NCBI GenBank assembly: GCA_016184105.1
Contig: JACPDI010000008.1
Coordinates: forward strand, 1-64,000
Direction of reading: 5' to 3'
DNA: 64,000 nt
From: Acidobacteriota bacterium
GTDB taxonomy: Bacteria > Acidobacteriota > Vicinamibacteria > Vicinamibacterales > 2-12-FULL-66-21
How positions within the stretch are numbered: the stretch's first letter is position 1; every line of letters starts with the position of its first letter. The notes beneath the pieces were generated by a model that saw only the letters and a program-made list of their open reading frames with translations, did not search any database and was not told the DNA's origin. Positions 44,223 through 54,730 of the stretch are shown here, piece after piece. The translations under genes and the position numbers were made by a program.

Positions 44223-44541
44223 TTGCATCCGGATCGGCTCGTGTTCGACATCGACCCGGGCCCGCGCGTCGCATGGCCTCGAGTCATCGAGACCGCGCGC
44301 CTCGTGCGCCAGGCGCTCGAGGCCCTGGATCCGGCCAGTTTCGTCAAGAACACCGGCAGCCGTGGCGGAGCGGATCGCGGACCAGGATTCCGCGTTCTAC
44401 ACGTCCGCCGACCACCTCACCGTGCTCACCGCGCCGGCCCGTCTTGCGCGCCAGCGGCGCGACGCGTGGGCGGAGTACTGGCGCACGCGCCAGCGGATCG
44501 GCGCGCGCGCGTTCAGCGCGGCCGTTGGACGCTCGAGATGA
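44223..44541 (+). pseudogene. Remnant of the LigD-type polymerase domain
   Basis: One frame encodes DRLVFDIDPGPRVAWPRVIE then TARLVRQALEALDPASFVKN, matching the 'FDLDP' catalytic segment of LigD/PrimPol polymerases of non-homologous end joining. After about 44371 a second frame reads LTAPARLARQRRDAWAEYWR TRQRI, like the end of the same domain. The middle ~130 residues, including the second metal site, are missing and the two parts are out of frame. No Ku or ligase domain is adjacent. It is a relic of an NHEJ gene that may exist intact elsewhere. Confidence 0.6.
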
Positions 44542-44579
44542 GTTCGGCTATCATCCCGGCGGGTACAGGGAGGCATTTG

Positions 44580-44939
44580 ATGGCCAAGAAACGACCGAGG
44601 AAGCGTTCGAAAGCCGGGGGCCGCGCGGCGTCACGGCGTGGCGCAAGCCGCGGCGGCAAGAAGACTGCCCGAACAGGCGCGCGCAAGGGGGCGGCCCGCG
44701 GCCGCAAGGGGGCTGCGCGGAAGACGGCCCGTAAGGCTGCCGCGCGCAAGGGCGGAGCGAAGAAGATCGCGCGGCGGAGCACGGCGCGCGCGACCCGCCG
44801 GCCGGCCGCACGGCCCGAGCCGATGGCGGTCGAAGGTCCGGCGGTTGGATCCTTCACTGACATCCCGGCCGCGGGCGACATCAGCCAGCCCTCCGGCGTG
44901 GGCACCAGGGATTTCGGGCGCGACAACGACGAGATGTAG
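44580..44939 (+). CDS. Histone H1-like Lys/Ala/Arg-rich protein
   Basis: A 119-residue, very basic protein. Residues 1-75 repeat KKTA, RKGAA, ARKTARKAA and similar units, like the tails of eukaryotic H1 and the Hc1/Hc2-type proteins of bacteria. The last 45 residues are acidic and Pro/Gly-rich (EPMAVEGPAVGSFTDIP). It should bind DNA non-specifically and help compact it. GGGAGG lies six bases before ATG 44580, so the start is secure. Low complexity means homology cannot be traced further. Confidence 0.75.
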   Translation: MAKKRPRKRSKAGGRAASRRGASRGGKKTARTGARKGAARGRKGAARKTARKAAARKGGAKKIARRSTARATRRPAARPEPMAVEGPAVGSFTDIPAAGDISQPSGVGTRDFGRDNDEM

Positions 44940-44951
44940 CGGCGGGTCGTG

Positions 44952-44984
44952 GCAGCCACACTTAGCGGATGCTAATGTGGCTGC
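44952..44984 (+). terminator. Hairpin downstream of the histone-like gene
   Basis: GCAGCCACACTTAG pairs with CTAATGTGGCTGC across a short GCGGATG loop (13 pairs with one bulge). It starts 13 bases after the stop codon of the histone-like gene. No U-run follows, so it may be a 3' stabiliser. The remaining sequence to 45226 holds no gene that I can support. Confidence 0.5.
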
Positions 44985-45226
44985 CCGGCGCCCGCGCGGG
45001 GCTTGCCTTCTCCGTCTTGGCGGGCCCACCGTCCGCATCGAGGGGCACCTCCTCCCTAACTTCCGCAAGTACGCCCTCCCCGAGCAGGCGCCCGGCAACT
45101 CGAAGGATTGAGCCGCTGGTTGAAGCGCTACTGCATGCTCCGCTGAGCTGGCGCACGCGCGAGCCGGGCACAACCCTTGCTCCCTTTCTCCACGGACATC
45201 AGCACTTGTGTAGAGGAGGAGCACCG

Positions 45227-46417
45227 ATGGCACGAACGTCACCATGGCCCGCGATTGCGGGTATTGCGGCGCTGATCGCGCTGCCGGCCTTCGCGGCCGC
45301 GCAGACTTCATCACCCGATGAACACCTGACCGCGGCGAAACAGACTCTCAACAGCATTCCGCGCGCCGGAGTCACCGGACGCCACGCCGCGAAGATGAAC
45401 GACGTGCGCCGCCACTTCGCCGCGCTCGAAAAGAGCTACACCGCGAAGGCGGCGGGCAGCGCGGCGGGAGCGGCCGCGCGCAGCTCGCGCGGCCCGAAGA
45501 GTGGCAACTGGAACACGCACCTGATAGCGCTCGACCGTGCGTTGTCCGACCTGCTCGGGCCGGGCGGTGGCGCGGCTTCCGAGGCCGCCGGCACGAGCCG
45601 CACGACGGCGCTCGACAGCGACGTGCGCGCGAAGCTCGAAGAATTCCGCACCCACATCACGCAGTTTGCGGCGGCGGCGAGCGGCGCCTCGGCGAGCGGA
45701 TCGATGACCAGCGCCGCGGGCACGAGCAGCTCGGCAACCCCGCCCACGAGCACGACGCCGCCCGAGTCGACCCAGACGGCGCAGAGCGCGCCGGCACACG
45801 GCACCCACCCGCAGCCTCCCCCGACGAGCAGCACGAGCGCCGCTGCGCAGGCTGACGCGAACGCGGCGCGCGAGCACTTGACGCAAGCCCGCCAGTCGCT
45901 GGCCGACGTGACGGCGATGCCGCAGGCGCAGCAGCTCCAGGGAGACACCCGCAACAAGGTGTCGCAGCTGATCAGCCAGTTCAATCAGCTCATCACGACG
46001 CAGGGTGACTGGCGCTCGGCGTACAACGAAGTGAACGCGACGCTGACCGCGCTCCTCTCGGCCTCCGCATCCGCGACCGCTTCGACGAGTTCGTCGACGA
46101 CCGGCGCGGTCGGGACAAGCGGGACGACGGGCGCACCGGCGAGCGCGGCGCTCGATCCGGCGATCCGCGCGAAGCTCGAGGAATTCCGGACCCGGCTCCA
46201 GGCGTTCCACAGCGCCGCGGGCGGAGAGACGGCTGAAACCCACATCGCGGCGATCGAGAAGATCCTGAACGAGGCGTCCGGCGGCGGCAGCAGCGCCACG
46301 GCATCGACGTCAACCACCGGCACGAGCGGCGCGACCGGCACCGTGACGCTCGATCGCGCGAAGCTGGAGGAGATTCGGATGCACCCTCAGCAGCTGCGGC
46401 AGTCCATCCGGCGCTGA
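45227..46417 (+). CDS. Secreted low-complexity protein with three AKLEEFR repeats
   Basis: A 396-residue exported protein. The signal peptide ends at AFAAAQTS. Helical segments of ~25 residues recur as ALDSDVRAKLEEFRTHITQF, ALDPAIRAKLEEFRTRLQAF and VTLDRAKLEEIRMHPQQLRQ, joined by Ser/Thr/Gly/Ala-rich linkers. Additional helical stretches (HLTQARQSLADVTAMPQ and NKVSQLISQFNQLI) suggest a rod-like periplasmic protein. No function is known. GAGGAGG ends seven bases before ATG 45227. It stands alone, followed by the repeat element at 46432. Confidence 0.65.
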   Translation: MARTSPWPAIAGIAALIALPAFAAAQTSSPDEHLTAAKQTLNSIPRAGVTGRHAAKMNDVRRHFAALEKSYTAKAAGSAAGAAARSSRGPKSGNWNTHLIALDRALSDLLGPGGGAASEAAGTSRTTALDSDVRAKLEEFRTHITQFAAAASGASASGSMTSAAGTSSSATPPTSTTPPESTQTAQSAPAHGTHPQPPPTSSTSAAAQADANAAREHLTQARQSLADVTAMPQAQQLQGDTRNKVSQLISQFNQLITTQGDWRSAYNEVNATLTALLSASASATASTSSSTTGAVGTSGTTGAPASAALDPAIRAKLEEFRTRLQAFHSAAGGETAETHIAAIEKILNEASGGGSSATASTSTTGTSGATGTVTLDRAKLEEIRMHPQQLRQSIRR

Positions 46418-46431
46418 AGCGCTTCACGGGA

Positions 46432-46495
46432 CACGAGCACCAGGCACGAGGCACGAGGATATTCCTTGTGCCTTGTGCCTTGTGCCTTGTGCCTC
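46432..46495. repeat. Hairpin of 7-bp units (AGGCACG / CCTTGTG)
   Basis: The left arm holds CACCAGGCACGAGGCACGAG, about three AGGCACG units. The right arm is CCTTGTG four times plus CCTC. The arms are near-complementary (AGGCACGAGG with CCTTGTGCCT, one mismatch per unit) around a short ATATT loop. It lies in the gap between the secreted protein and the convergent HAD gene and can act as a bidirectional terminator. The 7-base period repeats that seen at 23751-23853. Confidence 0.65.
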
Positions 46496-46501
46496 ACCCT
46501 G

Positions 46502-47176
46502 TCAGCAGCGCAGCAACCGCTCCACGACCGCGTCAGGTGGCTCCCAGCAACCAATCTGGCCGGCGATGACGGATTGATCCGGGCAGGGACGCTTCAGGGG
46601 ATTGAACCAGACTGACCGGATGCCCGCTGCCCCGATCATGATCGTCTCTTCCGGTGCGGCACCCAGCTTCTCGAGCGCCATCCGGAAGATCGCGGGGTCA
46701 GGTTTGGCGCAGCCGGCTTCTTCCGACACCAGCAGCACGTCGATGTGCTCGCGCATGCCGCACGCGGCAATCTTGTCCTGCTGCTCGCTCAGGATGTTGT
46801 TGCTGACGACGCCAATCGCGCCGTGAGGGCGAAGCGTCTTCAGCAGCGCCACGGCGCCCGGGACCGGGCGGCGCGCTTCGCGGTACGCGGCGCGATACGC
46901 GCGCGCCGCCTGTTCGATCTCGCCGGCGCGCGGTGTTCCGCCGTGCGTTTCCACGAGCCGCCTGAATCGCGCGATGCGGGCATCGTCCACGCTCAGGGCG
47001 CCGGCGAGCACCTGTTGATGAACGGACTCGAGGACGACGCCGTGCCGCTCTTCGAGCACGTCCAGGGGAAGCGCCGCCAGGGCGGGCAGGTGCCGCTGAA
47101 TCACGCCGAGCGCGACGCGCGTGCTGTGGCGGTGATCGAACAACGTGTCGTCCAGATCGAACAAAAAGGCCCGCAT
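46502..47176 (-). CDS. HAD-family hydrolase lacking catalytic motif IV
   Basis: A 224-residue protein. Motif I is FLFDLDDTLFD, with both aspartates; motif II is GVVSNN; motif III is CAKPDPAIF. The next segment, ETIMIGAAGIRSVWFNP, lacks the 'GD....D..GA' motif IV that holds the magnesium-binding aspartates in this family. About 10-12 residues appear deleted in frame: the flanking 'TIMIG' and 'AAGIRSVWFN' are both conserved, so the join is abrupt. The enzyme is probably inactive or altered. It is divergent from the PilZ-type gene (17 bases). Confidence 0.8.
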   Translation of the reverse strand: MRAFLFDLDDTLFDHRHSTRVALGVIQRHLPALAALPLDVLEERHGVVLESVHQQVLAGALSVDDARIARFRRLVETHGGTPRAGEIEQAARAYRAAYREARRPVPGAVALLKTLRPHGAIGVVSNNILSEQQDKIAACGMREHIDVLLVSEEAGCAKPDPAIFRMALEKLGAAPEETIMIGAAGIRSVWFNPLKRPCPDQSVIAGQIGCWEPPDAVVERLLRC

Positions 47177-47193
47177 GTTATGATCGTTTTTCC

Positions 47194-49265
<2,072 letters not shown>

Positions 49266-49272
49266 CTAACGC

Positions 49273-50802
49273 ATGGCGATCCTCCTCGACGGCTCATCGC
49301 TCACCCTCGAACAGATCGGCGACATCGCGGACCGCCGGGCTGAAGCCGGCCTGGCGCCGGCGGCGGCCGCGCGCGTGCGCGCCGCACGCGCCGTCGTGGA
49401 TCGGATGGCCGGCGGCGAAGCGCCGGTCTACGGCATCAACACCGGGTTCGGATCGCTGGCGGACGTCCGGATTGCGCGTGAGGCGCTGTCGGCGCTGCAG
49501 GTGAACCTGCTGCGGAGCCATGCGTCCGGCGTCGGCGAGCCGCTGCCGGTGCGCGCCGTGCGCGCCGCCACGCTGCTACGGGCCAACGTGCTCGCGAAGG
49601 GGTTCTCCGGCAGCCGCGTCGAAACGGTGGAGGCCCTGATCGCGCTGCTGAACCGCCGCGTTCACCCGCGCGTGCCCAGCCGCGGCTCTGTCGGCGCGAG
49701 CGGCGATCTCGCGCCGCTCGCGCACCTCGCGCTCGTGCTCATCGGCGAAGGCGAGGCGATCGCCGAGGACGGCACGGTGATCGGCGGTGCCGACGCGCTG
49801 CGCCGGGCCGGACTCGAGCCGCTGTCGCTCCAGCCGAAAGAAGGGCTGGCGCTCATCAACGGCACGCAGCCGTCGGCGGCCGTGCTCGCGCTGGCGGTCG
49901 CCGACGCCGAGCGGCTGGCGCGCGCCGCCGACATCATCGCCGCGATGGCGGTCGACGCGCTCCGCGGCTCGTACCATCCCTTCGAGGCGCGCATTCACGC
50001 ACCGCGCCCGTACGCGGGACAGCGCGCGGCCGCCGCGAACCTGTTCGCGCTGCTGCAGGAGAGCGGCATCAACAAGTCGCACGAAAACTGCGGCACGGTG
50101 CAGGACGCCTATTCGCTCCGCTGCGCCGCGCAAGTGCACGGCGCCGCCCGCGAGGCCATCGGTTTCAGCCGCCGGATTGTCGAGATCGAAGCGAACGCCG
50201 CGACGGACAACCCGATGGTCTTCGCGGCGGATTCGCCCGGCGGGGAAATTGTCTCCGGCGGCAATTTCCATGGCGCGCCCGTGGCACTTGCCGCCGATAC
50301 CCTCGCCATCGGCGTGGTCCAGCTTGCGTCGATCAGCGAGCGGCGCGCCGACCGGCTCATGAACGCCTCGTTGAGCGGCCTGCCGGCGTTTCTCACGCGC
50401 GACGGCGGGTTGCATTCCGGATACATGATGGCGCAGGTGGCCGCCGCGGCACTGGTCTCCGAAATGAAGGCGACGGCGCACCCGGCCAGCGTGGACACGA
50501 TTCCGACGTCGGCGAACCGCGAGGACCACGTCAGCATGAGCATGTTCGCCGCGCTGAAAGCGGCGCGCGCCGTGGAGCTCGCGCGACAGGTGCTGGCGAT
50601 CGAGCTGTTGTGCGCCGCACAGGGACTCGACCTGCTCGCGCCGCTGCGCACCTCGCCGCCGCTGGCGCGGGCGCACGCGCACGTCAGGACGAGGGTCGCA
50701 CCGCTCGCAGGCGACCGTCCGCCCGCGCCCGACATCGCGCGGATCGCGGACCTGATCGCCGACGGCTCTCTGGAAAACGCGTGCGGAGTAGATGTCAAGT
50801 AA
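49273..50802 (+). CDS. hutH: Histidine ammonia-lyase
   Basis: A 509-residue enzyme that deaminates histidine to urocanate, the first step of histidine use. The Ala-Ser-Gly triad that cyclises into the MIO cofactor is at about residues 142-144 in [17 protein letters not shown], matching the position in characterised HutH. Other landmarks are [18 protein letters not shown], and [16 protein letters not shown]. It is followed by hutU after 82 bases that contain a separate promoter. No hutI, hutG or regulator gene is in the window. Confidence 0.97.
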   Translation: MAILLDGSSLTLEQIGDIADRRAEAGLAPAAAARVRAARAVVDRMAGGEAPVYGINTGFGSLADVRIAREALSALQVNLLRSHASGVGEPLPVRAVRAATLLRANVLAKGFSGSRVETVEALIALLNRRVHPRVPSRGSVGASGDLAPLAHLALVLIGEGEAIAEDGTVIGGADALRRAGLEPLSLQPKEGLALINGTQPSAAVLALAVADAERLARAADIIAAMAVDALRGSYHPFEARIHAPRPYAGQRAAAANLFALLQESGINKSHENCGTVQDAYSLRCAAQVHGAAREAIGFSRRIVEIEANAATDNPMVFAADSPGGEIVSGGNFHGAPVALAADTLAIGVVQLASISERRADRLMNASLSGLPAFLTRDGGLHSGYMMAQVAAAALVSEMKATAHPASVDTIPTSANREDHVSMSMFAALKAARAVELARQVLAIELLCAAQGLDLLAPLRTSPPLARAHAHVRTRVAPLAGDRPPAPDIARIADLIADGSLENACGVDVK

Positions 50803-50820
50803 GAAATTTTTTCTTTCAAA

Positions 50821-50849
50821 TTGACAACGCGCCCGGAGCTTCTTAGATT
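50821..50849 (+). promoter_or_regulatory. Sigma-70 promoter of hutU
   Basis: TTGACA at 50821-50826 (perfect) and TAGATT at 50844-50849 are separated by 17 bases. The preceding 25 bases are A/T-rich (AAGAAATTTTTTCTTTC), unlike the surrounding DNA, and could act as an UP element. The site lies in the hutH-hutU gap and starts a leader of about 30 bases. It suggests that hutU is also transcribed alone. Confidence 0.65.
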
Positions 50850-50884
50850 TCTACTCCTCGCCACCTCGGGACTACGTTCAGCAG

Positions 50885-52564
50885 ATGCGCACACTCGCCC
50901 GCCACGTTACGGCTCCCCGCGGCACGTCGATCAGCTGTCAGGGCTGGCCGCAGGAAGCCGCGCTGCGCATGCTCATGAACAACCTCGACCCGGACGTGGC
51001 CGAGCGGCCCGACGATCTGATCGTGTACGGCGGATCGGGCCGCGCCGCGCGGAGCTGGGAGTGCTTCGACGCGATCGTCGCCTCGCTCCGCTCCCTCGGC
51101 GCCGACGAAACACTGCTCGTGCAGTCCGGCAAGCCCGTTGCCGTGTTTCGCACGCATCCCTGGGCGCCGCGCGTCCTCATCGCCAACGCCCTCCTGGTCC
51201 CGGCGTGGGCGACCTGGGAGAACTTCCGCGACCTCGAAGACCGCGGTCTGACGATGTACGGACAGATGACCGCGGGCAGCTGGATCTACATCGGGACGCA
51301 GGGCATCCTCCAGGGGACCTACGAGACGCTCGCGTCGGCGGCGCGCAGGAACTTCGACGGCACGCTCGCGGGGCGGCTCGTCGTCACGGCTGGTCTGGGT
51401 GGCATGGGCGGGGCGCAGCCGCTGGCCGTCACGATGAATGGCGGTGTGGCCCTGGTGGTGGAGGTCGATCCCGGACGGATCGCGCGACGCCTGGCGACGC
51501 GATACGTGGACGAACAGACCGCGTCGCTCGACGAAGCCCTGGCGAAAGCCGCGGAGTGGACGAAGAACCGCGTTCCGCGCTCGATCGCGCTGCTGGCCAA
51601 CGCCGCCGACGTGCTGCCGGAGCTCGCGCGCCGCGGCGTGGTGCCGGATGTCCTCACCGATCAGACGTCGGCGCACGACCCGCTCAACGGCTACGTGCCG
51701 AACGGCATGACGCTGGACCAGGCGGAGACGCTCCGGGGCGTTCGGCCCGACGAATATCTGAAACGATCGTACGCGGCCATGGGCGCGCACGTGCGCGCCA
51801 TGCTCGATCTTCAGCGGCGCGGCGCCATCACGTTCGACTACGGCAACAACATCCGGGCGCAGGCGCAGAAGGCGGGCGTCGAGCGCGCGTTCGAGATTCC
51901 CGGCTTCGTCCCCGAATACATCCGGCCGCTGTTCTGCGAGGGCAAGGGGCCGTTCCGCTGGGCCGCCCTCTCGGGCGATCCGGAGGACATCCGCGCCACC
52001 GATCGCGCGGCGCTGGAGATGTTTGCCGATGACGAGCCGCTCTGCCGGTGGATCCGCATGGCGGGCGAGCGGGTCGCGTTCCAGGGATTGCCGGCCCGCA
52101 TTTTCTGGCTCGGCTACGGCGAGCGCGCGCGGTTCGGGCTGAAGATCAATGACATGGTCCGCCGCGGCCAGCTGAAGGCGCCGATCGTCATCGGCCGCGA
52201 TCACCTGGACACCGGGTCGGTCGCCTCGCCGAACCGCGAGACGGAAGGAATGCGGGACGGCAGCGACGCGATCGCGGATTGGCCCGTGCTGAACGCGCTC
52301 CTGAACACATCCTCGGGCGCGACCTGGGTGTCGGTTCATCACGGTGGCGGGGTCGGAATCGGCTACTCGCTTCACGCGGGCATGGTGGTGGTCGCCGACG
52401 GCACGCAGGAGGCCGCCGAGAAGCTCGAGCGTGTGCTCACCTGCGACCCCGGCAGTGGCATCGCGCGGCACGCCGACGCGGGGTATCCTGAGGCCATCGC
52501 CACGGCGCGCGAGCGCGGCGTACGAATCCCCATGTTGAAGAGCACGGTCGAGAACGAGCGATGA
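50885..52564 (+). CDS. hutU: Urocanate hydratase
   Basis: A 559-residue enzyme that hydrates urocanate to imidazolonepropionate using tightly bound NAD. The NAD site is [19 protein letters not shown]; the family segments [32 protein letters not shown] and [14 protein letters not shown] are intact. Length equals the usual ~555. The gene follows hutH and has its own promoter. It completes the first half of histidine degradation; the later steps must be encoded elsewhere. Confidence 0.97.
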   Translation: MRTLARHVTAPRGTSISCQGWPQEAALRMLMNNLDPDVAERPDDLIVYGGSGRAARSWECFDAIVASLRSLGADETLLVQSGKPVAVFRTHPWAPRVLIANALLVPAWATWENFRDLEDRGLTMYGQMTAGSWIYIGTQGILQGTYETLASAARRNFDGTLAGRLVVTAGLGGMGGAQPLAVTMNGGVALVVEVDPGRIARRLATRYVDEQTASLDEALAKAAEWTKNRVPRSIALLANAADVLPELARRGVVPDVLTDQTSAHDPLNGYVPNGMTLDQAETLRGVRPDEYLKRSYAAMGAHVRAMLDLQRRGAITFDYGNNIRAQAQKAGVERAFEIPGFVPEYIRPLFCEGKGPFRWAALSGDPEDIRATDRAALEMFADDEPLCRWIRMAGERVAFQGLPARIFWLGYGERARFGLKINDMVRRGQLKAPIVIGRDHLDTGSVASPNRETEGMRDGSDAIADWPVLNALLNTSSGATWVSVHHGGGVGIGYSLHAGMVVVADGTQEAAEKLERVLTCDPGSGIARHADAGYPEAIATARERGVRIPMLKSTVENER

Positions 52565-52604
52565 CGCCGCGACCTGAGCCTGTCGCAGGCCGCGAGGAGA
52601 AGCG

Positions 52605-53759
52605 ATGACCCTGCAGCGTCCGCTGCTCGAGCGCCGCGTCCTGGCGGCCCTCGACGCCTCGCCCCGCCGCATCCCGGTACTGCTCGGGGCGTGCGGCAGC
52701 GGCCGGACATCCGTCCTGATGCGGCTCAGAGAGCAGTTCGGCCGCTCGACGTGCCAGTACGTGGACGTGGAGCGCGTCGCGACCACGCCGGAGCGCTTTC
52801 TCCAGGCGCTGCGGAACGATTCACCGTTCGCTCCTCCGGCGCCGAACGCCCCCGCGCCCGCCGATGCCACGGCACGCGATGCGCTCGAGGCGCTGCTCGT
52901 CTTCCTCACGGCCTCGCGCGCGCCGGGCGGCAGCCCGGCCACGTTCCTGCTGGACGAGGCGTTCGAGCTGCGCACCTTCGAGAGCTTCCCGGGGCTGCGC
53001 ACCGTGCTGCGCGACTTCGTCGCGGCGCTGGCCGCCGGCTCCAACCGTTTCGTGCTGACCAGCCGGTATGTCTCCCGCGCGCAGCGGCTCCTTCGCGATG
53101 CGCCGGCGCAGTTCGAGATCATCAACGTCTCGCCGCTGAGTGCCGTCGAGACCCACGCCTCGCTGGGCGACGGCGCGAGCGGGCTGGACGAGGAGACCAC
53201 GCGCGCGATCCACGCGCTGGCCGACGGGCGTCCCGCGTACGCGCGCGCGATCGCGAGCGCCACGCAGGCCATGAAGATGCGCGGGCCCGCCGATCCGGTG
53301 GCGGCGCTGACCGAGTTGCTCGCCCCCGGCGGCGCGCTGTTCGCGTCCTGCCGCTTCTGCTACGAGCTGCGGCTGCATCGCGCCCGCGGATACGGCGCGC
53401 TCAAGGCGATCCTGGAAGTGCTCGGCGCTGAAGAGCCGCTGACGCTGACCGAGATCGCGCACCGGCTGCGCCGCACGCCGGGATCCACGAAGGACTATCT
53501 CTCCTGGCTCGAAGACGTGGACCTGGTCGAGTCGAAGCAGAAGCGCTATCGTTTCACCGATCCGCTCCTCCGCCTCTGGGTCCGCCTCCACTGCCGTCCT
53601 GCGCCGATCTCGGACGAGCATCTTGCGCGCGAGGTGCACGGCTACGCGATGGCGCGACTGCCGCAATCCGGCACGCCACCCGCCCCGGAGCCCGCGCCGG
53701 CTCTCGCCATGGCCGGCGCAGCCGTCGCCTCGTCGGACGGGATCATCGAGATCGATTAG
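52605..53759 (+). CDS. P-loop ATPase with C-terminal winged helix
   Basis: A 384-residue protein. It opens with VLLGACGSGRTSVLMRLREQ, a P-loop in which the usual GK(T/S) is GRT(S), so nucleotide hydrolysis may be weak or lost. The Walker B-like stretch is ATFLLDEAFEL, and FVLTSRYVSR fits a sensor position. The C-terminal ~100 residues hold a winged helix (LTLTEIAHRLRRTPGSTKDY LSWLEDVDLVE) like the archaeal-ATPase/STAND group. It lies 40 bases after hutU and overlaps the convergent RNase III by four bases. A regulatory or signalling ATPase is likely, but no partner is evident. Confidence 0.65.
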   Translation: MTLQRPLLERRVLAALDASPRRIPVLLGACGSGRTSVLMRLREQFGRSTCQYVDVERVATTPERFLQALRNDSPFAPPAPNAPAPADATARDALEALLVFLTASRAPGGSPATFLLDEAFELRTFESFPGLRTVLRDFVAALAAGSNRFVLTSRYVSRAQRLLRDAPAQFEIINVSPLSAVETHASLGDGASGLDEETTRAIHALADGRPAYARAIASATQAMKMRGPADPVAALTELLAPGGALFASCRFCYELRLHRARGYGALKAILEVLGAEEPLTLTEIAHRLRRTPGSTKDYLSWLEDVDLVESKQKRYRFTDPLLRLWVRLHCRPAPISDEHLAREVHGYAMARLPQSGTPPAPEPAPALAMAGAAVASSDGIIEID

Positions 53760-54730
53760 GTCTGGCCGCTCTCCCCGCCCGGCGAGCGATTCAGCACCTC
53801 GAGCGCGAGGCGGGCGGCCTCCTGCTCCGCGCGCTTTTTCGAGCGCCCCTCGGCGCGCGCCATCGGCGCGCCGCCCACCCAGACCTCCACTTCGAAGCGC
53901 TTGCGGTGGGCAGGGCCGGTCTCGCCGGCAAGCCGGTAATCCGGCAGCCCGCGCTCCTCGGACTGCAGCCGCTCCTGCAGCGCGGACTTGTAGTCGGCCG
54001 TGTACGAGGCCTCGTCGCTCGTCACCTTGGCCTCGTCGATGAGCGGGCGAAAGCGGCGCGCGATGAACTCGCGCGCCGCCTCGATGCCGCCATCGAGGTA
54101 GATCGCGGCAATGAGCGCCTCGAAGCTGTCGGCGACCAGCGCCTGTTTGCGCCGCCCGCCGCTCTTCTCCTCGCCGCGGCCCAAAATGAGGAACTCCCCC
54201 AGCCCGAGGTCCACGGCCAGCTGGGCGAGCGACCGCTCCGACACCAGCCAGGCTTTCATCTTCGACTTCTGCCCCTCGTTGTGCTGGGGAAACTCGCGGA
54301 ACAGCATGTCGGCGATCGCAAAGCCGAGCACCGCGTCGCCGAGAAACTCGAGCGACTCGTTGTCGAACACGCCGCCGCTGACATCCTCGTGGACCGACGA
54401 GCGGTGCGTGAGCGCGTGCTCGAGCAGCCCGTGATCCCGGAACCGGTAGCCGAGCCGCTGCTCCAGGCCCCCGAACTCGTCGCGGATCCGCACCACGCGC
54501 CCGGCGACGACCTCCTCGCGATGGCTGGCGATGACCGCCAGCGCCTCCTCCATCTGATCGGGATTGACCGCGATCCGCAGCTCGCCTTCGCCGCTGATCG
54601 CGAGCGGAAACACCGACCGCGTCAGGTGCGACAGCAGGATCGCGTCGATGCCGTTCGCGTCGAGCAGGCCCCTGACGATGTTGGCCTCGATCTGGGACGC
54701 GGTGCGAAAGATGACGACCGGCTCGCTCAC
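53756..54730 (-). CDS. rnc: RNase III with an N-terminal DUF2007 domain
   Basis: A 324-residue protein. Residues ~1-75 are a DUF2007-like domain (VVIFRTASQIEANIVRGLLDANG and a final 'LRIAVNPDQMEEALAVI'). The RNase III core follows at ~83-225: HRSSVHEDVSGGVFDNESL, LEFLGDAVLGFAIADMLF (signature motif with Glu and Asp) and ALVADSFEALIAAIYLDGG. A dsRNA-binding domain is at ~240-320. RNase III processes rRNA and structured RNA. DUF2007 domains are putative signal-transducing domains and their fusion here is unusual. Its ATG overlaps the upstream phosphatase stop by four bases (ATGA). Confidence 0.9.
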   Translation of the reverse strand: MSEPVVIFRTASQIEANIVRGLLDANGIDAILLSHLTRSVFPLAISGEGELRIAVNPDQMEEALAVIASHREEVVAGRVVRIRDEFGGLEQRLGYRFRDHGLLEHALTHRSSVHEDVSGGVFDNESLEFLGDAVLGFAIADMLFREFPQHNEGQKSKMKAWLVSERSLAQLAVDLGLGEFLILGRGEEKSGGRRKQALVADSFEALIAAIYLDGGIEAAREFIARRFRPLIDEAKVTSDEASYTADYKSALQERLQSEERGLPDYRLAGETGPAHRKRFEVEVWVGGAPMARAEGRSKKRAEQEAARLALEVLNRSPGGESGQT

